From: Opitutaceae bacterium
Lineage (GTDB): Bacteria > Verrucomicrobiota > Verrucomicrobiia > Opitutales > Opitutaceae
DNA: 47,467 nucleotides
NCBI GenBank assembly: GCA_028822375.1
Contig: JAPKDW010000004.1
Coordinates: 1 to 47,467, forward strand
Direction: 5' to 3'
The position numbers and the translations under genes were made by a program. How positions within the stretch are numbered: position 1 is the first letter of the stretch; each line of letters begins with the position of its first letter. This document shows positions 1 to 9,159 of the stretch, in pieces. The notes under the pieces are model-generated. The model saw only the letters and a program-made list of their open reading frames with translations. It made no database searches and had not been told where the DNA came from.

Positions 1-303
1 AACCAATACGATTCCAATAAAAAAAATTAAGACTATTCGAAAAATAAATTTAACTTTTGTCTCCACAAATAATAGAGATTGTTTGAGTTGGATGGTCAAT
101 TTACGCAACATATCATTCAAATTAAGTTCGGTAAAACATAGTTAATACTTATATACTAAATCTGCGTCCTGTACTATCCTGCCATTTTGCCATCGGTAAA
201 CAAACATTAAATTTGGGCGTAACAGGATAATATAGAATGTTTTATTTATTTCATAATATAGTTCAGTGTGAAGATAATTAAAAATTGAAACTAAAATTTA
301 TTA
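1..303. other. AT-rich non-coding stretch, left edge
   Basis: This stretch is markedly richer in A and T than the rest of the window and has no convincing reading frame on either strand. It continues into the glycoside-hydrolase remnant that follows, so both probably belong to one acquired segment. I see no tRNA, hairpin terminator or insertion-sequence end inside it. Codon use and composition of the segment resemble Bacteroidota DNA more than the neighbouring genes; that is an impression from reading, not a computation. Confidence 0.6.
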
Positions 304-805
304 TTAACCAACCCTCACCTTACCCAGCATCCCCATGGGATAAAAATCTTGTTTCGAGGTCCACTTCTGGGCTACAGCATTATCTTTTTGTGTTTTAAGA
401 TAATTACCGGTTATAGTTGTAACCTTAACTGATAGCTGGTTTGCACCTTTTTTAAGGACATCTTTTGCATTAAAGGTGTAGTCTCCGTACCATTCAACAC
501 CAAGATTCATACCATTCACACTAAGTTCAGCAACCCCCTGTACATCGCCCAAATCAACGCAAGTATATTGATCATTGTCCAATATGAGGGTTTTCGTATA
601 AGTCACAGTACCCGAAAATCCTTTTGTTTCTGGCATCTGAGAAAGGTCTGTTAAGGAGGGTATTTCCATTTCTGTCTTTTTGCCGTTTATATGGTTCATC
701 TCTAGGTCGCAGACTCCCATAATTTCTTTTACGTTTGACCCCAATCGCACTGGATTGTATGGCATGCCATCCGCATTAAGATAGCGGGATTCGTTAAATA
801 AGTAC
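304..805 (-). pseudogene. 3' fragment of a glycoside hydrolase gene (GH2/GH106-like C-terminal beta-sandwich)
   Basis: The frame reads through from a stop at 805-807 to the natural stop at 304; a Met codon at 763-765 lies inside the fragment and has no ribosome site. About 153 residues remain after that Met. They show a jelly-roll pattern found near the C-terminus of rhamnosidase-like and GH2-like glycosidases: FSGTVTYTKTL, then VDLGDVQGVAELSVNGMNLG, then KKGANQLSVKVTTITGNYLK. The catalytic domain is absent, so it cannot be active. The break lies about 12 bases from the stop of the DUF5069 gene, which marks the edge of the AT-rich segment. Family assignment within the glycosidases is uncertain; being a 3' remnant is clear. 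Confidence 0.7.
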
Positions 806-817
806 TAGCGAAGGTTA

Positions 818-1261
818 TCAGGAGCCACCTGAAAGGACTTCGTTGTAGAAGGCTGTCCAATCGTCTAGATTATTGAGGTTCGGGGCGTCTGAAATCGCGG
901 CTGAATCGTCGAGCCCGGCACCTGATAGGATTTCGTTTCGAGTGGCATCATCGTGATGATACTGGGTGATCTGGCGGTTGAGCTTCGCGATTCCCGCTGC
1001 GTTCAGGTTGCCGTTTTGGGCGACCCAGTTTTCGCATTCGATGTAGCTTGGCTTGTTTTCGCTGACGAAGGCTCGGAAAGCCTCGGCATCGATACCTAAC
1101 GTGCCCAGGACCATGCTATCGTATCCGCCGCCGATATCGGGATAGTCGCTGTGAAGCTGTCCAGTCGACTTGAGGGAGACTTTTTGCCATAAACGTGGCA
1201 GATGCATGATGCCCAACGGGCCGGTTAAGCTGGAAGATATAAGAGGAATATAGTTACTCAT
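818..1261 (-). CDS. DUF5069 domain protein
   Basis: A 147-residue cytosolic protein without signal peptide or membrane segment. The pattern LPRLWQKVSLKSTGQL, a central GGGYDSMVLGTLGIDAEAF block, and a region rich in Asp and Asn match the small DUF5069 family that is common in Verrucomicrobiota and Planctomycetota. No enzymatic function is established for the family. The start ATG at 1259-1261 is the only plausible one. It stands alone, facing the foreign glycosidase remnant downstream and a dead sulfatase upstream, so context gives no functional hint. Base composition is like the host, unlike the segment to its left. Confidence 0.75.
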   Translation of the reverse strand: MSNYIPLISSSLTGPLGIMHLPRLWQKVSLKSTGQLHSDYPDIGGGYDSMVLGTLGIDAEAFRAFVSENKPSYIECENWVAQNGNLNAAGIAKLNRQITQYHHDDATRNEILSGAGLDDSAAISDAPNLNNLDDWTAFYNEVLSGGS

Positions 1262-1334
1262 GATTTTGGTAATTTAGGATTAAGATTGTCACTGTTTTTT
1301 TAGGAGTAAGAAGATCTAAAATACGCCATGAAGA

Positions 1335-1950
1335 ATGCAAGCATTCATTCGCCGATTTTCGGATGCTTCGGCGGCTAGGCCAAGACGCGCTGGGAAGCCC
1401 CCTGTCGGTGGTCCAGTTGGCGAGCGAGGGGTTGAGATTGACGGATTTTCACGCGGCTGCGCCAAACTGCTTGCCGAGTCGGACGGGGCTAATGACTGGG
1501 CCCTTTCCGTTGAGAGCAGGCGTGTACAGTATATCCCAGATTTTAAAAACGGACTCCACCCGATGCATATGCCGGACTCTCACGCCATGATTTCCTTTGA
1601 TATGGGTTTCATTCGCTAGTCGAACTGGGAGCGATTTGAGCTGTACAATCTAAGAGACTGTTAAATAAGTCCAACTTCTTCGAGCAGACCAACTGTAGGG
1701 CGGGTCGCTGACCCGCCGTTTGGAATGAGATGTCGCCTCAGCGAGACGACCTACAAAACTGAACTATTCAGAATTCACTGTATTGGGTTTCAATTGCGGT
1801 GTTCATTCCGATTTATTTAACAGTCTCTAAGAACAGTTCGGGCGCAAAAGAAAGACGGTTCCATTGCGCACCAAGCATTAGTCGGGCGACTTTCGATGGA
1901 AATGAAAGTATTGCTCTCAATTATGATCTAAGAGGGCCCTATTTGAAATA
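1335..1950 (+). pseudogene. Degenerate sulfatase gene, interrupted by a MITE
   Basis: Two overlapping frames carry pieces of one former sulfatase. In the frame starting near 1363 the piece LRLTDFHAAAPNCLPSRTGL contains the sulfatase signature C-x-P-S-R, followed by LMTGPFPLRAGVY. Before 1650 a different frame holds WERFELYNL, the usual C-terminal sulfatase motif. The large middle of the gene (about 300 residues) is missing, and frames are shifted. A short palindromic element sits inside the C-terminal piece at 1655-1826. The remaining bases to about 1950 keep no clear homology. The gene is dead; it suggests the sulfatase set here is turning over. Confidence 0.75.
1655..1826. mobile_element. 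172-bp MITE with 14-bp inverted ends and 5-bp target duplication
   Basis: The left end AGACTGTTAAATAA (1655-1668) is the exact reverse complement of the right end at 1813-1826. CTAAG flanks both sides (1650-1654 and 1827-1831), as expected of a target-site duplication. The interior has no protein gene but includes a hairpin (about 1695-1712, GGCGGGTCGCTGACCCGCC) and a GTAGG...CCTAC pair. Removing the element and one CTAAG rejoins the sulfatase remnant. A non-autonomous transposable element is the simplest reading; the family of the transposase that moves it is unknown. Confidence 0.75.
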
Positions 1951-2089
1951 GCGAGGATGGGTAAGACCCTCGCCTGTTCTCAGGTCGATTCTCGCATTTT
2001 GTTGCCCGAGACCTTTGAGCCGAAATAGATTTGCTTCCATGAAACTCTCCTATCAGTTTTTGTTTAGTTAATTAACCCTAGAACCTATC

Positions 2090-3145
2090 ATGATATCTCG
2101 AATTGTATTCCTAATTGCTGCGTGTTCATTGCCATTGACGGCTCTTACTGGCGCGGGATCAGGTCCCGAATGGACCGATGCTGCCGAAGCTGACAAAACG
2201 CTCATGGGCGATTATGTGGGTGAATGGACGAATCCCGAAAGCGGCTACCAAAAAATCAATCCACGTCTTTGCGCTCAAGTTATCAATGTGGATAAGGGAG
2301 TTTATCATCTGAAGTTTACTCAGGATCATAATTTGCGGGCGGAAGTTTATTTTTCCGGTGATGCGGTTTTAAAAGGCAAGGCGATCGTCGCGAAAGCGGA
2401 TGGTTGGAATATCCGGGTAACCGAGTCAAGTCTGACAGGAAAAGGAAAGATTGGCGATAACGTTGAATCTTTTTCACTCAAGCGCGTGAGGCTAGGCTCT
2501 CCGACTATCGGGGCCAAGCCTGCAAAAGGAGCGATCGTGCTTTTGGGAAAAGAAGGTATGGGCGAATGGCAGCATTCAGATGGTCGCGAAGCGACCTGGA
2601 CGCTTTTGGAAGGCGGCGTGATGGAGATTAATCCGAAGGCGCGAAATAAAGATGCGGAGCCAGCGATAGGGGGAGATCTTTTTACGAAGCGCAAATTTGA
2701 AAGCGTACGTTATCACATGGAATTTCGTTATCCGGTCGAGCCGGGCAAGAGCGGTCAAGGCCGCGGCAATAGTGGACTCTTTTTTCAAGGTTACGAAGCG
2801 CAGGTTTTAAACAGTTACGGTTTGGAGGGTTTGTGGAACGAACTGGGCGGACTCTATAAGATGTCGCCTCCTAAAGTGAATGCGGCACGTCCCCCGATGG
2901 AGTGGCAAACCTACGACATTAATTACAAGGCTGCCGAATTCGAGAATGGTAAATTGAAAACCTTGCCGCGCATCACGGTTCGGCTGAATGGAATTGTCGT
3001 CCAGAAGAACGAAGCGTTGCGTCACCAAACCTCGCATGCCCAGAAGGATCGAGCTAATCCAGCTCCGAGCGAAGCGATGCCGATCAAGTTGCAGGATCAC
3101 TCGAACCGTATCCAGTTTCGCAATATTTGGATAAAGGAAATGTGA
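2090..3145 (+). CDS. Secreted 3-keto-disaccharide hydrolase domain (DUF1080) protein
   Basis: This 351-residue protein starts with a signal peptide (about residues 1-20, LIAACSLPLTALTGAG). Residues about 30-140 form a small beta-rich region unlike the rest. Residues about 150-350 carry the concanavalin-like DUF1080 fold: a WTLLEGGVMEINPK segment, MEFRYP, GNSGLFFQGYEAQVLNSYG, and the terminal QDHSNRIQFRNIWIKE block, all typical of the family. Characterised members hydrolyse 3-keto-glycosides or act as glycan-binding partners in sugar oxidation pathways; the substrate here is unknown. It sits alone between the dead sulfatase and the B12 locus. A TTAATTAAC motif lies just upstream of the ATG. 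Confidence 0.85.
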   Translation: MISRIVFLIAACSLPLTALTGAGSGPEWTDAAEADKTLMGDYVGEWTNPESGYQKINPRLCAQVINVDKGVYHLKFTQDHNLRAEVYFSGDAVLKGKAIVAKADGWNIRVTESSLTGKGKIGDNVESFSLKRVRLGSPTIGAKPAKGAIVLLGKEGMGEWQHSDGREATWTLLEGGVMEINPKARNKDAEPAIGGDLFTKRKFESVRYHMEFRYPVEPGKSGQGRGNSGLFFQGYEAQVLNSYGLEGLWNELGGLYKMSPPKVNAARPPMEWQTYDINYKAAEFENGKLKTLPRITVRLNGIVVQKNEALRHQTSHAQKDRANPAPSEAMPIKLQDHSNRIQFRNIWIKEM

Positions 3146-3228
3146 TCTTAATACGTGGGGGCGGCATCTTTAAGGCGCAGTTTATTAAGCTACCCATAAT
3201 GCTAAAGAGAATATAGCCTGATCTTTCC

Positions 3229-3264
3229 GGCCATTTAAATTACAACCTTGTGATTTAAATGGCC
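3229..3264. repeat. 36-bp near-perfect loopless palindrome
   Basis: GGCCATTTAAATTACAAC (3229-3246) faces its reverse complement in 3247-3264 with two mismatches out of 18. The centre ATTACAACCTTGTGAT resembles the centre of a second palindrome at 25299-25340, while the outer arms differ. It lies 84 bases after the DUF1080 stop and about 470 bases before the TonB receptor start. It could be an operator, a cruciform or a REP-like repeat; there is no U-tract to make it a terminator. Confidence 0.6.
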
Positions 3265-3414
3265 GAGTTTGTTCGGGTGGGGTTGTTTTGCGGCAAACTG
3301 GGATGAGCGATGGAGATTGGGAGTTTGTGCTTGCGTCGTTCAACCTTGAAGGATCTTTGTCGTGAGAGGATCGCAATTTTTGGCGATGCTGATTTGTTCT
3401 TTCTACCAATTTCA

Positions 3415-3700
3415 TTCGCAGAAACCAGGAAACGCCGTGAGAACCGGCGACAGTCGCGCTGAGGTATGGAGCATTCGAAGAACGCTCTGAGTCCTATTGC
3501 TGGCTGCGAGTAAAATGCCAATCGGAACGCTAAGGCGTTTTGGTTAACACTTGTCGCGTAAACAAGGGGTATAGAGTGATTCGATCTTGGGAGTTCCGCT
3601 GTTGCGGCCGGCTATAGATCGATCGCCTCGCAGTGGGACTGCTTTCGGTTTTCGATCGAAGTTGCCTGCACGGTGGACCTGCGGGTTGTCTGTATTGATG
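3415..3700 (+). promoter_or_regulatory. Candidate cobalamin riboswitch / structured leader
   Basis: The 592-base gap before the TonB receptor has no credible gene. At 3428-3459 the order GGAA, then CGCCG-TGAGAAC-CGGCG, then GACAGTCGCGC follows the 5' half of the B12 riboswitch consensus (GGGAA, P3 stem with TGAAAAT-like loop, GACTGTCCCGC). GCCA at 3517 and AAGGCG at 3532 resemble the next conserved pair. A second set of similar blocks lies at 3565-3690: GAGTTCCGCTGTTG, GGACTG, CGAAG and finally GGTGGACCTGCGGG, which resembles the AGACCTGCC end. Which blocks pair is unresolved, and the total is longer than usual. The downstream B12 uptake genes make the call reasonable. It would switch the receptor off when cobalamin is plentiful. 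Confidence 0.45.
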
Positions 3701-3737
3701 TTTTCGTGACGAGTAACTGCTTAATACGAAAATATTC

Positions 3738-5591
3738 ATGCCAACTCAAAATTCGAATAATCATACTGCTGCATTTGCGCGTCGCGGGATAGTCATCGCG
3801 TCATTGTTGGCGATGCCGTTTTTAAATGGCGACGAGAGTGTGGAGCTGGATCCATTTATCGTTGGCGCTACACGCACGGAACGCGCCGCTGATACTTTGG
3901 GAGTGAGCGCCGATAGGCTTGTTGGCAGCGAAATCGAGAAAGGAATGGTTCGCGACCTGAGGCATGCGCTGTTCAATGTGAATGGAGTGTACGCTCCCAG
4001 CGATGAAGCGTTGGCGTCGACGAGCGAGATAATGATTCGTGGGAATTCTGGCTCCAGAGTTCTGAGCATAGTCGATGGGGCGAAGACGAATTCGTCGATA
4101 TTTTCGGCTGGGCGATTCATGGCTGGCGCGAGCGGGTTTAACTTGGATAGCGTCGAAGTGATTCGAGGAGCTCAAAGCACGCTCTATGGTTCGAGCGCGA
4201 TCGGCGGTGTTATCTTATTGGAAACCCGGCGAGGACGAGGAACTCCGAGTTACGCGGTGACGGCTGAGGCGGGCTCGTTTAATAGCTACTTGGCTGCCTT
4301 GCAGGGGCAAGGCGAGTCAGGGGAATTGGATTTTTCGTTTCACTTAGCCAGTCAAGAAAGCGACAATGAGCGTTTGGACAATGAAGGAAAGATGAAGAGC
4401 TATTCGTTTCGCTTTGATTACGATGTTAGCGATAACACGACTATCGGCGTTGTTTCACGGGGTGAGTTTACGGATTACAGCAACCCGGTTGGAGACTTGA
4501 CTCCGCCGCCATCGGTTCGCGTCCAGAGCGATACAGCAGTGATGAGCGCTTATGTAGAAACGATCAATAATGAATGGACGCAGAAACTTACGCTGTCGTT
4601 GCTCGATGAATACTACCGTCAAACGGGTTCGTTGTACATTGGAGATGCTAGCAACCTGTCGATGGACTGGCAGAATGCGATCGATATTTCCGAATCGACT
4701 CGATTGGTGGCTGGGTCTACTTGGGAGCTTCAGGAGGGGAATGATAATTCGTTTCCTGAAAGCGAAGGCGAAAATTGGGCACTATTTGCGCAGGCGGAAG
4801 TTGCGGCGAGCGAGAGCGTGAACTTGGTAGTCGGGGCTCGGTATGACGATTATGAATTCGCTGGCTCGAAATCAACGCTTCGGGCCAATGGATCTTGGAT
4901 GTTGCCTTCGAAAACAAAGCTAAGAGCTGCTGTGGGCAGCGCGTTCAGAGCGCCTAATTTCTTTCGTTTGTTTTCGACATCTGGGTTTGCTCTCGGAAAT
5001 CCGAACCTGAAACCGGAAGAGAGCGAAAGCTGGGAGTTTGGTTTCGATCACTATTTCAATGATGGCAAAGCGCAGTTCGGATTGACCTATTTCCGTAATG
5101 ATATCGAAAATTTGGTTGTGTGGATTCCTACGACTGGATGGGACGGAACCTACGCTAATCGCGATATAGCTGAAAACTATGGCGTTGAAGCGTATGCGAA
5201 TTTTCAAGTTAACGATATCTGGAATGCCAGTATCGCCTACACGTGGACGGAATCGGAATCGACGAACGTTGAGTTTGATTCGACCGCGCGTGTGGCGGGT
5301 GTGCCTCGGCACCAGGTCAGTATAACCAATGATCTTTGGATAGACGAAAAATGGTCCGCTGGCGTGGGAATTAATTACGTTCTGGGGCGCGAGAGTTTTG
5401 GAAGCGCCGATATCGATGATTACGTCTTAGCTCGAGCTTATGGGCGGTATCGCCTGTCGGATGATGTTTCGCTAACGGCTCGAATTGAGAATGCGCTCGA
5501 TGAAGATTATACGGTGAGCTATTCACGTTATTCGGGTCGTGTGCCGGCTAGAGGTTTCGGAGCCTTTGGTGGACTGGAGTGGCGGTTCTAG
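3738..5591 (+). CDS. TonB-dependent outer-membrane receptor, probably for cobalamin (BtuB-like)
   Basis: A 617-residue receptor with an N-terminal signal segment (about residues 14-30). A TonB-box-like stretch follows (VELDPFIVGATRTE, about 35-48). The plug domain, about 50-150, has LRHALFNVNGVY, IMIRGNSGSRVLSIVDGAK and VEVIRGAQSTLYGSSAIGGV. The remaining 450 residues are alternating beta-strands of a 22-strand barrel ending in ...EWRF with a terminal Phe. Length matches BtuB-type receptors (about 600). Specificity is inferred from the next genes: BtuF, BtuC, BtuD and a cobalamin adenosyltransferase follow on the same strand. The long leader may hold a B12 riboswitch. A siderophore or haem substrate cannot be excluded from the protein alone. 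Confidence 0.85.
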   Translation: MPTQNSNNHTAAFARRGIVIASLLAMPFLNGDESVELDPFIVGATRTERAADTLGVSADRLVGSEIEKGMVRDLRHALFNVNGVYAPSDEALASTSEIMIRGNSGSRVLSIVDGAKTNSSIFSAGRFMAGASGFNLDSVEVIRGAQSTLYGSSAIGGVILLETRRGRGTPSYAVTAEAGSFNSYLAALQGQGESGELDFSFHLASQESDNERLDNEGKMKSYSFRFDYDVSDNTTIGVVSRGEFTDYSNPVGDLTPPPSVRVQSDTAVMSAYVETINNEWTQKLTLSLLDEYYRQTGSLYIGDASNLSMDWQNAIDISESTRLVAGSTWELQEGNDNSFPESEGENWALFAQAEVAASESVNLVVGARYDDYEFAGSKSTLRANGSWMLPSKTKLRAAVGSAFRAPNFFRLFSTSGFALGNPNLKPEESESWEFGFDHYFNDGKAQFGLTYFRNDIENLVVWIPTTGWDGTYANRDIAENYGVEAYANFQVNDIWNASIAYTWTESESTNVEFDSTARVAGVPRHQVSITNDLWIDEKWSAGVGINYVLGRESFGSADIDDYVLARAYGRYRLSDDVSLTARIENALDEDYTVSYSRYSGRVPARGFGAFGGLEWRF

Positions 5592-5627
5592 CTCTACTAA
5601 GTTAAATGAGGATAGTGTTAAACGTAT

Positions 5628-5669
5628 CACAGGCTTCTAGCCTGTTTCTTCACAGGCAAGATGCCTGTG
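5628..5669. repeat. Double hairpin repeat (CACAGGC type)
   Basis: Two consecutive inverted repeats: ACAGGCTTCTAGCCTGT around 5629-5645 and CACAGGCAAGATGCCTGTG at 5651-5669. The halves also pair with each other. It lies 36 bases after the receptor stop and 49 bases before the BtuF start, inside a same-strand gene series. It may stabilise or attenuate the transcript, or simply be a dispersed repeat. Confidence 0.65.
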
Positions 5670-5717
5670 CGCCTATACCTTTTGAAGAGCTAGGATCCGA
5701 ACGAATGATAAAAACAG

Positions 5718-6896
5718 ATGCGCGGTAGAGTGAACAGATTGATAGCTAGAAGGTGGAGCTGGCATGATGGTTGGTTTCAGGTTGAACGGACCTGGGGTCT
5801 CTCTCTCGCTTTGGCCATTGGCTTGTTCGCTGGGGCAGTTAGAGGCGATCAGTTGCCGATTTCTTATGCGAAGAATTTCAGTATTGAAACGCATGATACT
5901 CACAAGCTTTTGACGGTCCGGAATCCATGGCGCGGAGCGAAGGACCTTTTCTTCGTTTACGCTTTGGTTTCGAAAGACTCCCCGATTCCGGTTTTGCCCG
6001 ATGGGGCGCAGGTTATTCGTACGCCGGTCGATCGGATGACAGTCTTGGAGACGGTGTACTTGGGGCACGTGAAAGCATTGGGGCTTTATGATCAGTTGGT
6101 TGGTCTGGCAAATCTAGGGTTGACGAGTGATCAGAGAGCTTTGGATCAGGTGAAGAATGGATATACTAACGAAATTCAAACTGGCAATTCTCTCAATATC
6201 GAATCCTTGCTGATACTGAAGTCAGATGTCATCTTCACCAGCGCGATGGGCAATCCGCACTATGATGCCCATCCGCAATTGCAGCGAGCAAAACAACCGG
6301 TTGTCGTGACAGCGGGTTATATGGAAGAGCATCCATTGGGCCGCTCGGAATGGATTAAGTTTACGGCGGCTTTTTTTGACAAGCAGGATGAGGCGTCTGA
6401 GATTTTCGATAGGATTTCAAACGAATACAATCGATTGACCAATATGGCGAAGCGAACCGAGGACCGTCCGACTGTAGTTGCGAATGCGCCGTTTGGCGGC
6501 GTTTGGCATGTTCCGGGCGGGCGGAGTTATACTGCTCGGTCGATTGCCGATGCGGGTGGGGACTATGTGTATTCGGATGATGATTCGGTCGGGGGAGTGG
6601 CGAAGGATTTCGAGAGCGTTTATTTTAGAGCCGGTTCGGCGGATCTCTGGTTACATCCAGGCAGTTCGCGTTCGTTGGGCGGTCTATTGGAAATGGATGA
6701 GCGGTTCAGTCGCTTCAAAGCGCTTCAGGATGGGAAAGTGTATAACAACACCGTTCGAGTTAATGAGAATGGAGGGAATGACGTTTGGGAGCGCGGTACG
6801 CTTCATCCAGAAGAAGTATTGGCGGACCTGATCGCGATTTTGCACCCGGAATTACTGCCGAAACACAAATTCATTTATTATGAGCGGATCGAATAA
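5718..6896 (+). CDS. Periplasmic cobalamin-type ABC transporter binding protein
   Basis: A 392-residue protein of the TroA/BtuF fold. After a hydrophobic stretch at about residues 27-43 (signal peptide ending near AVRG), the mature part shows the class pattern: [29 protein letters not shown], later [16 protein letters not shown], and C-terminal [24 protein letters not shown], which is the classic end of FecB/BtuF-like proteins. It would deliver corrinoid to the permease encoded next; the genes overlap by 17 bases, indicating co-translation. The ATG used gives a long basic N-terminus before the signal; an internal GTG at residue 5 or TTG at residue 8 is possible. Iron-complex binding is an alternative. 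Confidence 0.8.
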   Translation: MRGRVNRLIARRWSWHDGWFQVERTWGLSLALAIGLFAGAVRGDQLPISYAKNFSIETHDTHKLLTVRNPWRGAKDLFFVYALVSKDSPIPVLPDGAQVIRTPVDRMTVLETVYLGHVKALGLYDQLVGLANLGLTSDQRALDQVKNGYTNEIQTGNSLNIESLLILKSDVIFTSAMGNPHYDAHPQLQRAKQPVVVTAGYMEEHPLGRSEWIKFTAAFFDKQDEASEIFDRISNEYNRLTNMAKRTEDRPTVVANAPFGGVWHVPGGRSYTARSIADAGGDYVYSDDDSVGGVAKDFESVYFRAGSADLWLHPGSSRSLGGLLEMDERFSRFKALQDGKVYNNTVRVNENGGNDVWERGTLHPEEVLADLIAILHPELLPKHKFIYYERIE

Positions 6897-7950
6897 AACG
6901 AGTACAATGTTTGTCGAGGGACGTTACGTCCTTTCGTTTGCCGTACTGGCTTTCGTAACGCTGATTGTCTTGGTTGCGAGTGTATGCCTCGGTTCGGCGC
7001 TGATTCCATTTCGGGAAGTGGTCGGCTCGCTTTTCGGCGCTGGAGAGATCGATCCCGTAATATCGGGAATCGTACTCGATTTTCGACTACCTCGGGCTTT
7101 GACGGCTTTGTTGGCTGGCGCGGCTTTGGCGGCTTCTGGATTGATGATGCAGACGGTCTTTCGAAATCCTCTCGCCGATCCTTTCGTGTTGGGAGTCAAT
7201 AGCGGGGCGAGTTTAGGCGTGGCGGTTGTATTGCTGCTCTTGGCCCCGTCAGGTGTGGCATTGACTCAAAATTTGCAATTTTCGGGTCACTTGCTTATAG
7301 TACTGGCGGCGACAGGCGGAGCTGCAGCGGTATTGGCGGTGTTGCTGGTACTCGCTCAGCGAGTGGATGTCATGTCTTTGTTGATACTGGGGCTTATGAT
7401 TAGCTACGGAATTGGCTCGCTGGTTAGCATATTGATGTTCTACAGTATGGCAGAGCGCCTTCAGTCGTTTTTCAGTTGGTCGTTTGGCAATTTCGGAAAC
7501 ATGACCTGGTCGCAGTTTCGGGTATTCGCGCCGGTTGTTCTTCTAGGGTTGGCCGCGTTGTTTCCATTGTTCAAAATACTGGATGCGTTTCTCTTGGGAG
7601 AACGTTATGCGAAGAGTATGGGCGTTAAGGTGAAGAGCGCCCGTATTTTGATCCTGGGTAGCGCGTCGCTACTCGCTGGAGTGGTTACTGGGTTTTGCGG
7701 GCCGATAGGGTTTTTGGGAATCGCTGCGCCGCATTTTTGTCGGTTTCTTTTCAAGACTGCGGAACACCGCATCTTGGTACCGGCTTCGATGTTAGTGGGG
7801 GGTCTCGTGGCATTGATGGCGGACTTGATCGCTAAAGCGCCCGGGCTAGAGTCGACGCTTCCTTTGAATGCTGTGACAGCGTTGATTGGAGCGCCGGTTA
7901 TTATGGCTGCTTTGCTCAGGCAGCGAAATTTAAGAAAGGTATTCGGTTGA
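6880..7950 (+). CDS. Cobalamin-type ABC transporter permease (FecCD/BtuC family)
   Basis: A 356-residue, strongly hydrophobic protein with about nine to ten membrane helices. Family motifs are visible: [49 protein letters not shown], and late in the chain [19 protein letters not shown], the cytoplasmic coupling helix region. C-terminal [19 protein letters not shown] is typical. It begins inside the binding-protein gene and overlaps the ATPase start by four bases. Two copies of the protein would form the inner-membrane channel. Length is normal for BtuC-type permeases. Confidence 0.9.
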   Translation: MSGSNKTSTMFVEGRYVLSFAVLAFVTLIVLVASVCLGSALIPFREVVGSLFGAGEIDPVISGIVLDFRLPRALTALLAGAALAASGLMMQTVFRNPLADPFVLGVNSGASLGVAVVLLLLAPSGVALTQNLQFSGHLLIVLAATGGAAAVLAVLLVLAQRVDVMSLLILGLMISYGIGSLVSILMFYSMAERLQSFFSWSFGNFGNMTWSQFRVFAPVVLLGLAALFPLFKILDAFLLGERYAKSMGVKVKSARILILGSASLLAGVVTGFCGPIGFLGIAAPHFCRFLFKTAEHRILVPASMLVGGLVALMADLIAKAPGLESTLPLNAVTALIGAPVIMAALLRQRNLRKVFG

Positions 7951-9002
7951 TGAGCGACGGTGATGTAGTCTTGGAAACGTCGCGCTTGAAGATTGGATAC
8001 CCTTCGAAAAAAGGGAGCGACTCGGTTGTAGCGGAGGATCTATCGCTTTCGCTTCGACGTGGAGAGCTTGTTTGCTTGATAGGTCCAAATGGAGCAGGGA
8101 AGTCTACCTTAATACGTTCGCTTGCAGGTTTGGATGATCCGCTTGCGGGCTTGATTGAATTGAACGGTCGAGACGCCAGCCTAATGTCTCCCAAGGAGAG
8201 GGCTCGATTGACAAGTGTCGTGTTGACGGATTCGACTCCTTCGGGAATGTTTACGGCTTACAGTTTGGTGGCGTTGGGGAGGCATCCCCATACGCGATGG
8301 ACGGGTCGTTTGAGGGAGGAAGATAGAGAGCGAATCGAGTGGGCTTTACGGGTGGTCGGAGCTGAAGATTTGGCCGCCCGTCAAGTAGGTGAGTTGAGCG
8401 ACGGTGAGCGGCAAAAAGTGATGATCGCTCGCGCGTTGGCCCAGGAAGCGTCGATTCTTATATTGGATGAACCAACGGCCTTTGTGGATTTGCCGCGTCG
8501 GGTAGAACTGATGCGGATTTTGGGTGATTTGGCGCATCGAGTTGGCATCGCGGTTTTATTGTCTTCGCACGATTTGGAATTGTCGCTGCGGTGCGCAGAT
8601 ACGTTATGGATTATGAATTCTGTTGGGGAGATCGAGGTAGGAGCCCCGGAAGATTTAGCTTTGAGTGGGAAAATCGGATCGGTGTTCGCCAGCGACAAGA
8701 TCGATTGGGATTCGGAACAAGGAGGATTTCGTTTGCGAAGAGAGACAACTCGTTTCGCTCGAGTGGTTGGCGATTGCGAAGTGAGTTTATGGACTCGACG
8801 CGCCTTGGCCCGAATGGGCTACGTCATTCGCAGCGAAGGCGATGTATCTTTGAGCGTAACGTTTGATGATCGCGAAGGCGATGTGATTTGGAACGTGGCG
8901 TTTTTGGAGGGAGAAAGGAATTTTCGAACCTTGGACGCGATGGTCACGTGGATAAAGAGACGTCTATTGAAAGAAAACCCTCCAAAAAAATCCGATAGAT
9001 GA
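7947..9002 (+). CDS. Cobalamin-type ABC transporter ATPase with C-terminal extension
   Basis: A 351-residue ABC ATPase. Walker A is GPNGAGKST at residues 46-54, the signature is LSDGE at 150-154, Walker B is LILDEP at 171-176 and the switch His is H208. The ATPase core ends near residue 245; about 105 extra residues follow, including [19 protein letters not shown] and [16 protein letters not shown]. Similar tails occur on some FecE/BtuD proteins outside Proteobacteria, but their role is unknown. It starts by ATGA overlap with the permease. It would drive import of the corrinoid across the inner membrane. Confidence 0.9.
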   Translation: MMSDGDVVLETSRLKIGYPSKKGSDSVVAEDLSLSLRRGELVCLIGPNGAGKSTLIRSLAGLDDPLAGLIELNGRDASLMSPKERARLTSVVLTDSTPSGMFTAYSLVALGRHPHTRWTGRLREEDRERIEWALRVVGAEDLAARQVGELSDGERQKVMIARALAQEASILILDEPTAFVDLPRRVELMRILGDLAHRVGIAVLLSSHDLELSLRCADTLWIMNSVGEIEVGAPEDLALSGKIGSVFASDKIDWDSEQGGFRLRRETTRFARVVGDCEVSLWTRRALARMGYVIRSEGDVSLSVTFDDREGDVIWNVAFLEGERNFRTLDAMVTWIKRRLLKENPPKKSDR

Positions 9003-9121
9003 AATTGGGAACCTATTACAACGCTGTTGAACTTCACCTTAGGGAGAAAGTTGTTTTCGGCCACATGCTCAAGTCGCATCCGTTGCGTTCGACTTGTCGC
9101 TCGAATCGATTCGAAGATTAG
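8999..9121 (+). CDS. Possible 40-residue peptide coupled to the ATPase gene
   Basis: An ATG overlapping the ATPase stop (ATGA) opens a 40-codon frame ending at 9119-9121, just before the adenosyltransferase. It reads [20 protein letters not shown], then [12 protein letters not shown] and a basic tail. No family is recognised. Junction style and spacing are those of a translated gene, but it may be the N-terminal remnant of a lost B12-related gene. Confidence 0.3.
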   Translation: MKLGTYYNAVELHLREKVVFGHMLKSHPLRSTCRSNRFED

Positions 9122-9159
9122 GTTTACTAGCGACAAATATTTATAGAAAGTATCACAGC

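Noticed and set aside
3185-3739. Several short minus-strand frames upstream of the TonB receptor
   Set aside because: They have no domain, no ribosome sites and overlap the riboswitch-like leader.
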